From positions 7,349,068 to 7,413,067 of the forward strand of contig CM046841.1 in NCBI GenBank assembly GCA_025618425.1: a stretch of DNA of 64,000 bases, in the 5' to 3' direction. Of this stretch, positions 13,701-22,600 are shown piece by piece (the stretch's first letter is position 1; each line of letters opens with the position of its first letter). Source of the stretch: Heliocidaris tuberculata. Its lineage: Eukaryota > Echinodermata > Echinoidea > Camarodonta > Echinometridae. The position numbers and the translations under genes were made by a program. A model generated the notes under the pieces. That model made no database searches, was not told the DNA's origin, and worked only from the letters and a program-made list of their open reading frames with translations.

Positions 13701-16585
13701 TAGAAACCGTTTCAGACTTTGACAAAAAATAGAAACATATAATTCTTCGTAATGGAGGTTCTGAAAATGAATAATAATATTTACAATGAGAAAAATGGGA
13801 AATAAACGAGGGGAAAAACAAAATTAAAAAAATTCATCACCTTACCTTCGTCTGGAATTGTAGGTATTTCATTTGCAGGAGGTGTTACGCATTTAACTGT
13901 ACTGCTGGTTATATTTGCGTTAACAACGTTGGATCCAAAAGCACATCGGTATTGTGTGATGTTTGTGAGTTCTGGGAGCTCTTGAACTGTAATGGTGATC
14001 TAGTACACGTTATGTGGAGAAAGATTGGATTTGATGGTGGGCATACATGTACAAGGTAAGGTGTGTACATTTTCTGTCAGCTTTCTAACATCTAAAAACA
14101 TTGACGGTTAATGAAGCAAAATTATCCTTTATTTCATAAAGTTTTTTTATCCTACGTTTCTTGATTGTTCAATAAAAATACAAAATTCCTTTGACCTGAG
14201 TAATCCTTGGTAAAACAAATGTGAAAATTATTAGCAAATTCAGAGTTATTTATATACATGGGTTGAAAATATGATATCGACTGAAAGCATGTTGTATTTT
14301 ACCATCTAATAATGCAGGCAGGTGTCTTTCATGATCGTTATTACCCATGCCATCACTGACATGTCAAAATGCTATAAAAATCAAATTTAAAGAAAAATCA
14401 AGATTTCAACAATTAACTACATTTCATTAAATCTTTAAATCAGAATATAGATATAAGGAGCAGGAATACTAAGTTAGGCATTATGCCAATTTCCAACAGG
14501 CTTGGATCTATCTTAGGAGGGGGGGGGGGATCAAAAGCGGTATCGCAATTTTATTTCATTTCTTGTCTATAACATTTACTTTACATCGCTAGTTTGTTCC
14601 ATATTTAATTCAGTCACTATGTTCCACAAGATTTAACAGAATGAAGTCCCAAATTGCACCTACTTCTTGTTCTGTTTCTTGATAAGGCAGACTAAAAGCT
14701 GGTTTGACATCAGAGATTGATACACACTGCAAGGCATTGTAAGACAACCATCGAGATGGTTCGTCGGAGAATGGACATTCCTTGTATCTTGTGCATCTTG
14801 GAGAATAGTGATTTATAAGACAAAACAATCAGCGAGCAAGTAAATGAATGATATTGCACACAGTTCATTTAAAAACATTTTTAAAAAAGACATAGGGCCC
14901 ACGTGAGCGGAGGCTCAGGGGCTCTTGCACTTACCCACCCAAACACACACACACACACACGCACACACACCACACGCACGTGCACACACCCACACACGAC
15001 CCCCAACACGCCCACATATCCACAAGGGTTTTTAATGAATGGAAGACAGCGAAGACTGACGTAAGATGTAACAAAGATATGAGAAATAAAGAAAGAAAGA
15101 AAGAAGAAAATCTTTTTTTTTCCAGTGGTTAGAGGTAAAATAAACCATACGTCTAAAAATATGACTATCTCATAAGGAAAAACCGGACCCTCTATCATCC
15201 GAAACTCCAGATATCCTTTCACCATCTCATGAGACAGGGATGCATTCCCTTATTCCCATATGTCAGAGGAACAACAAAAGTGGTAATTCTATAACGTTCA
15301 AACATTATTTTTCAAGACTGTTAGTAACACACTTGGAATACACTTGATATCTTTTAAAGATGAACCGCTTATATAATTAATCTGGATTATTCATTAAAGA
15401 AGAACTTGATCCAGGATTCGTGTAATCTACATAAAGTCTGCAATACCTTGCTTCTAGAGTACACCATCCACAATAAGGGTCTCCATCATTTCCTGCAAAC
15501 TCCCCAATGCACTCATCACAGGTTTGATACACACTGCAGTTGACAAGATCTAACGTGAGAACCTGATTTTTGTAAATAAGAAACATAATCGGTAATGGAT
15601 CTTGAAAACAAGTGCGTCAGAAATTAGATGTTGCCGTGATTAAAAGAATACGAAAATTTATTTGTTTTAGATGAAAATATATATTTAAAAAAAAATGGTA
15701 TTTCCAGTTTTGCCTGAACATGATGAAAGGCTTAGTGAGCAGACATGTCAGTGATTAAGATATCACGAAATATATGTGCGGTTAAATCATTTCAAACAGG
15801 AAGAAGCTTCCTACAAGCTTCGACAAGGATTAGTGGGCTTGGCAGTAAGCACAGTATATTCCCCCTCACCTCCCTTATATATCTCAAAATTATACTTTTA
15901 ACCAGTTTATTTAATCTGAAGCTGAAATAACATGTTTAAAGAAAAATATCTTTCCTTTCTAAACATACGAAATTGACACATGCACTTGAAAGTAAACATG
16001 AAATATGAAAGTCAGGACAGGGAGTAGTTACGAAAGAGAATTTTACATGTTTTCGTGATCGACCATCTGATTTCCTCCCTTTTATTACGTTCCCATTGTA
16101 ACTATATATATCTGACCCTGTAAGAGTCTTACCTTGGAGCCTTCATCTGAACTCGTTGCAAGGGTAATAAATTCTTTAGATTCATCAAGAAACATCTCTT
16201 GTAACACAGATCCACCTCCAAGAGAGACATCCTCGTACATGTAGCCAAATGAACCATTCACTATGTTCAACTACATATTTGAGAAATTGTTTAGGATTAT
16301 ATGAGTTTGTCTCCTTTATAAACGTTTGATTTTTGCTATAATCTTATCATTTGGGAGTTTAAAATTCTTGAAGTAGGTTTTTTTTTTGTTGTTGTTGTTT
16401 TGTTTTGTTTCGTAAACTTTTCTTTGCATGGTCTGGAAAAGGTTGTGCTTTTTGCCCCCTTACGAGGCAATTATAGACGTATACCTGCGTACTTACTGCA
16501 CAGTGGCATATGGTTTCCTGTGATCTGACTGAAAAATCTGGTTAAAACTTGACAATTATCCGACAAGAAAATGGATATATATGTT

Positions 16586-16638
<53 letters not shown>

Positions 16639-19600
16639 GTGTGTGTGTGTGCGTGCGTGTGTAGAGGATTAGGGTGATGACGACACGTCAATGGCAGCAA
16701 AGCTGATGATAAATACACCCAATGGTATCATACTTCTTATGCGTACGCTAAAGGCGTTCGTTGGCCAACCAATGTGGCCATGTATACAAGGGCAAGTGCA
16801 ATGTATGTCCCATACGTTACCAAGTATTATGAACTTGTATTGTGGAATTGTGAACATGAATTGACATGAAAATACGATTTTATTTTACATTTTGTCTGAT
16901 TCAAGCTCTAATAGGTCTATCAGCTTCATAACGTCATCAGATATTCTAAAATCTCAGATGTGGTCAGTAATGAATGGGAGGAAATAGGATCGACTTGCCT
17001 ATAAATAAAGATCCTTGATTAACTCTATATTGAATTCTTAAAGTTATGAAGAAGTGAAAGTTCACCGCGATGAAAATCACGAAATGTGGGCATTTTAGTC
17101 GATATATATTTGATATTAACCCATCGCCTACAGGAACCGGTAGGTCCCTGTATTAAGCCTATGGAAAGAAGAGAATTCAGTAGTCAAGAGGATAAGATAA
17201 ATGGAAAATACAAAAGTTTGAAATTACTTACTAAAATGACAAATTAACAAGGAATAAGCTACATAATCTTGTTAAAGGCAGTATTCGATTTTTTGACTTT
17301 TTCGTGAAAGTAGTTCAATTGTGTATCATTTTGAATCAGAAAAAAAGCGTCCTTGATATTTGAAAGAAAAAAATTGACAGTTTATAAAAGGGAAAGTTAA
17401 TGATTATTTGTTATTAACCCATTCGAGACAATTGACAAAATTTTGTGTTTTGCCTCAATAACTTTTGATTCAAAAAATATACCAGATGCATGAGTAGAAA
17501 GAGCAAAAATTCTGTACACACTATGTCCATCTTTGTTTCATGGCCATATTGCGTTTGATGCCAGGAATTTTGAAAACAAGAATAAGGTTTAAAATCCCTA
17601 TTTAGGCAACACATTGAGAGGTTCAAAATCATTGTTTTTCATCAAAATTGGCAATTTGTCTAATTTTCAACAAAATTTTTAACCATGTACATGTATATTG
17701 TTTTCAAAAACATCACACCTTATTAGAACCGTGTAGTACTAAAAGAAAAATATTATTGATGCCAATTTGAAGAACAAAATGTGATCAATTTTGCCCTTAA
17801 ATAATTCCTTCCTGAAAGGGTTAAAACTGTATTAATACAGCGATAACTAAAATTATCGATATAATCATAATCAGAGGAATAGCTTGACTAAAACTTCATG
17901 AGATTTTCACCATTCATAGTGCTCCCTATAACCTCATGGACTTTTTTAGAAAGTTAAAATTGGCCTTTAATTCAACGCTTTCATTATGTTAAATCCTACT
18001 GTATCTCCTTTTGAAATTCGCATGGTAATCATTTTTTTTTTAAATCACCTAAAGTATTCATATCTACTCAAACCTTGTGGAGTTTTCCATGCGTATCTCC
18101 CATGAACACTACTGTATGATGTCTCTCTATGGTTGTCACAATGGATGTGGGTGCCACATCAGGAATGGTTATGATGGGTGAAGGAGAGAGGGGGAACTTT
18201 CCTTTTACATACTGATAGAGGGTCTTCTTAAAGGCATCGTCTTCGTAATAAGTTGTACATTGGACTGAATCTGGTGCTGTAAAATTGGAAGAAACCTGCC
18301 AGAGAGGAAAAGCGAACGATTTATTAAACAGTTTAAGGGTACACCTTACGGAGATATCCTTGCATGTGTATCCTTGCATGTGTATCTCAAATAACTTTTG
18401 TATGATGTGTCTCTATAGTCAGAGGAGTGCCCAAGGGAAATCCCAACCTGGCTAAAATAAACAAATGAATAAAAATGTGCCGCCTATTTTAGACCATAAA
18501 GGTTATCTGAAAAAGGTGATCCCCCCCCCCCTTCCTCAAATAATTTGGCATAGAAAAACCACCTTTGTAATACACTCCTATTATTCCTTTCGCCAATTAT
18601 CGTTTTCATCACGGAAGTGGATATCACATTGTTCAGGAATTGTGGTGTTTAAGGTGAGAAAGAGATGTAAACGGTTCAACTGGCTTACTGGTAGAGAATC
18701 GCTGTATTATCTTTTTCGCCAGCATGGAAAAACAATTTGTGAAAATATATCCGAATCCATAATTTAAAGTAAAATGCAAATTGAAATGAACAAAACAGAC
18801 CATCAATAATACGATCATTTCATTCTAGTCTGGCAACGGAAAATGGTTCGAGTATATTATTCTCGAAGTTGTACAAATGGTTTGGTAAATATGTATATGG
18901 TAGTTGTTATCTTTCATTAGCTGTTGTCCAATGGAATTATTATCATTCTCTTTATATTTTATCACGAAGTGACACGAACGTTCGCGTGATTTTATTTTTA
19001 AGTGCTGGTGAATAGAGCGAACGCACGAATGAATAGCGCGCACGGTACACGAACGCATTACACTTCGTGAAAGAAGTGAAAAGCAAATTCATACGCAGCC
19101 CGCGGCACGAACAATCAGTGGCGTAGACAGGTCACAAATTGTGTGTGTGGGGAGGGGGATGATTTCATGAATTCGGGCCTTCGTGTCTAGTAGTGGCGTA
19201 TCTAGGGAATGTAGCGCCAAGGCAAAAAATAAAATTGCGCCCCCGACACCTAAACTTATCAGCTCAAAAGTACAAACCATATTATTTCGAGCTTTAGATT
19301 AAGAAATTACAGGACTCCGTGAAAATGATTTCTTATGCACTTATCCCGGGGTAGGTAGCGAAAGTTTGATGAAAAACAAGCGCGGGAGCAAAGCGACCGT
19401 GTGGTAGAATTTTTGAATTTTCACCCTCAAAACGCAATTTCTTATGCATTTCAACTTAAGAACAAAGTCGCAAGAGAGCAGAGCAACCGAACGTGGAGTT
19501 TCTTTCAAAATTTGAACAATGAAAGTGCAAAATTAACGAAAACCCCCAACACATTCGATAAATTTAGCAAGGTAAACGAAAGTTAAGATTTTTTTTTTTC

Positions 19601-22600
19601 GAACTTTGAAAAAATATGCTACCTAATGCACTTTATTCTATATTGGGGCGTAAAATTAAACAAGACCCAGATGAAACTTACATGCTCTCGAGCAAAGAAA
19701 AGGAAGTCAGAAAATTTCGAATTCTGATATATCTCCCATCCCATGCTTTGTAAGGGAGTGAAACGACGCAAAGTGTTTCAACATTTTTCTATAATTTCAT
19801 ATGAACGTACCTGCAAACACGCAATATACAGTATCAGGGGCCGCGGAGCGTTTTTGAAAGTCGGAGGGGGGGGGGGCTGATCTGATTTCACTCATTAATG
19901 ACAATATTCGAGCCTTTTTTCCGAGATTTATTTTTTAACGTGTCTACTCAAAAACGTGTGTGTGGGGGGGGGGGGCTGCAGCCCCAACCCTCCCCCCCCC
20001 CCGGCTCCGCGGCCCATGAGTATTGTGGTGAAACTTTGAAAAGGATCCTTGAGGTTATACGACTACGCAAGATAATTTTTACCTGTTAAACATTGTAACT
20101 ATATGACTGACGATAAACGTCCAAACTTTATCAATATTGTTATTGTTGTTCTTATAATTACTACTACTATTGTTTTTTTAACTAGCATTCTGTAGTCATA
20201 ACTGCTATACTTTTGCTCTTTTTTATCGAAACCTGGGGGATGACTGTACCCGCAACCCTACCTAAAATTATGGGGGATGCATCCCCCATCCCCAACCCCC
20301 TGCTATCTATTCCCCTGCGAACAATCGTGTCACTTCGTGAATACAAAAGTGCATATGGTGATTACCAGATTAAAATCTCGTTTTTCTAAAAAAACAAAAA
20401 AGCTTTTTGAAAGATCAACGGTCGTTCCTGCCACTTCGTGAAATGAGCCTTCTAATTTACTCGTCATTTTCGCTTCTCTCTTTCATTTTCTCTCTTTTTC
20501 TCTTTCTTTCTTTGTTTCGATATGCGATGGGGGGGGGGGGCACATGCCTCCCGTGCCCCCCTGTACCTACGCGGCTGGTCAATTTCTTATCATTTTGATG
20601 ATTCCAAAACCTCACAGTATACACCGATTCTTATGTAGACAGGTAGACATGGTCAGCCTTTCCCAATTGCTTTGAGACAGTTTCTTTCACAATGTAATCC
20701 TATGACCAGAACTTAACCCACTTTGATGTAAACTGTAGTATGAAAAATGTGGGGAAAAAGATAATGTTTTAAATAATACGTTATGCATTACACTAGCGTA
20801 TAATGGTGGGGAGGGCATGTATCTGGAACGCCACTTGAACAAAGTACGACGCACTGACTTTACACCAATCATTGTGTATGTGCTATTCATTCTGGGATTT
20901 CTTGTGCAAATTCCAGAGGAATTTTGTTTAATTTCCTACCCTGCCTACCCCGATGTGAAATTCAATTTTAAGTTTTTTTTTTATGTTACTGTGGTCATCC
21001 TCTTATGAAGTGACGATAAACGGCATAAGACATCAATTATAACGCTAGAAGTTTAACGCACTTGCAATGTTAACAGTGTCTTATCTACCGGGGGGGGGGG
21101 GGGGCACTTGCTCCGGGCAGCACTCTCAGGGGGCTCAAAAACGAAAAAGACAGATAGAGAAAGAGTATAAAATGACAAAAATATGATCTTTAAGGATTTT
21201 ATGCGCCCCCAATTTGTAGGGTAAAGTGCATTAGAAATAGATTTTTTAAGGTTTTAGAATGAGAAATTTGTCATGACTCTCGGTCGCTTTGCTCCCTTGG
21301 ATTAGTCACTTCAGAATCTTGTAATTTCAAGCCTCAATAAAGGATATAGTTTATAAATAGCGTTCAAGGGTTCAAAATTTGAAACGAAAGGTATTTCTCG
21401 TTACTTTGTTCTATATTACATAAGTTTCATCAGCCTCTTGTTAAATGTTGCGCACCAATATAGAATAAAGTGAATAAAATTATTCGATGGTTCATCATTG
21501 AAATTTTAACGTCGTTTTCCTTGCTAAAAATCTAATACTATACTATTTTCTCCATGGTTTTCGTTAATATTGCGCCCCATTGGAGGAAGTAATGAATTTT
21601 AAAAACCTTTGATCAGTGTTCGAAATGCTGTTGTTCGATTCCTAGTGCTCCATCCCGAATATTACTGTGGTAAAAATTGCGTTTTTAGGGTTTTTATAAA
21701 TGCAAAAAAGCCTTAAAAACTCGTGCTCCCTTACTTGTCATGGTAAAGTTTTTTTTTTTTTTTTAGGGGGTGCAATTTGATTGTTTGCCACGGGTGTCAT
21801 AATCTGTAGAATGTTTGTTAATAATGTTAATAATATTTTACTTTGATCTTAGTAAGGTATGGGAACAGTGGTTAAAATTGCAATTGGTTTTGAATTTGAT
21901 TTTTGAATTGGTCCCAAAGGTATTTTTTAGCTTACATTTATAACAGCCAAGGTACACAATGCAAAAACACTATTGTTTTGTGCAAAGGCTATAAAAAAAA
22001 AAGGCAAAACGGTGATTGGTATTGAAATCATGTTCATCACTGTTCATTTAAAAAATGGAGTACTGACTTACTAAATTACAAATGCTGCCTTCCAGGTAGT
22101 TGTTTGTTGTTCCTTTGTTAGTGTCTCCCTGAACACATCCTAAGACAGCATCTTCACAGCGCTGCTGAACATCACTCATGCTATATACACAGAGAGCAGA
22201 TGAGCTCTCACTTGTAAACACAGCGTACAATACTGCATCTATTCCGTTGAGATTCAATGAGTCAGCTAGCTGTGACCCTGCTGGTCCGATATGAGCAGAT
22301 TGGATCATATTGTGAGATCCACACTGTAGCACTATCTCTGTGTAAGAGGCAAAATCTATATCCAACGAATTGCGACATAGACGTCCCAAGTAAACAGCGT
22401 CTCCCCTAGAAATGAAATAGTACAGAAAATCCTTGAAACAAATCAGATGTCGGAATAAGTTATCCCCTGTATCCATAGAAGGTTGTGAAATAGTTTGTTC
22501 TCCATGCAGATCTACAAGGTTGTGTTTTGAGATGAAGTCTATAATTCTACCACTGACACCTGTGAATAAGTAAAATGAACCATCTGGAGTACCTATTGGA

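Noticed and set aside
15041..15225. Hydrophobic minus-strand frame that could be a small membrane protein
   Set aside because: It overlaps the CA microsatellite and intron sequence between plexin exons 5 and 4; no homology pattern.
16085..16270. Separate small protein starting at 16270
   Set aside because: The start is a TTG immediately after a splice acceptor; it is plexin exon 3.
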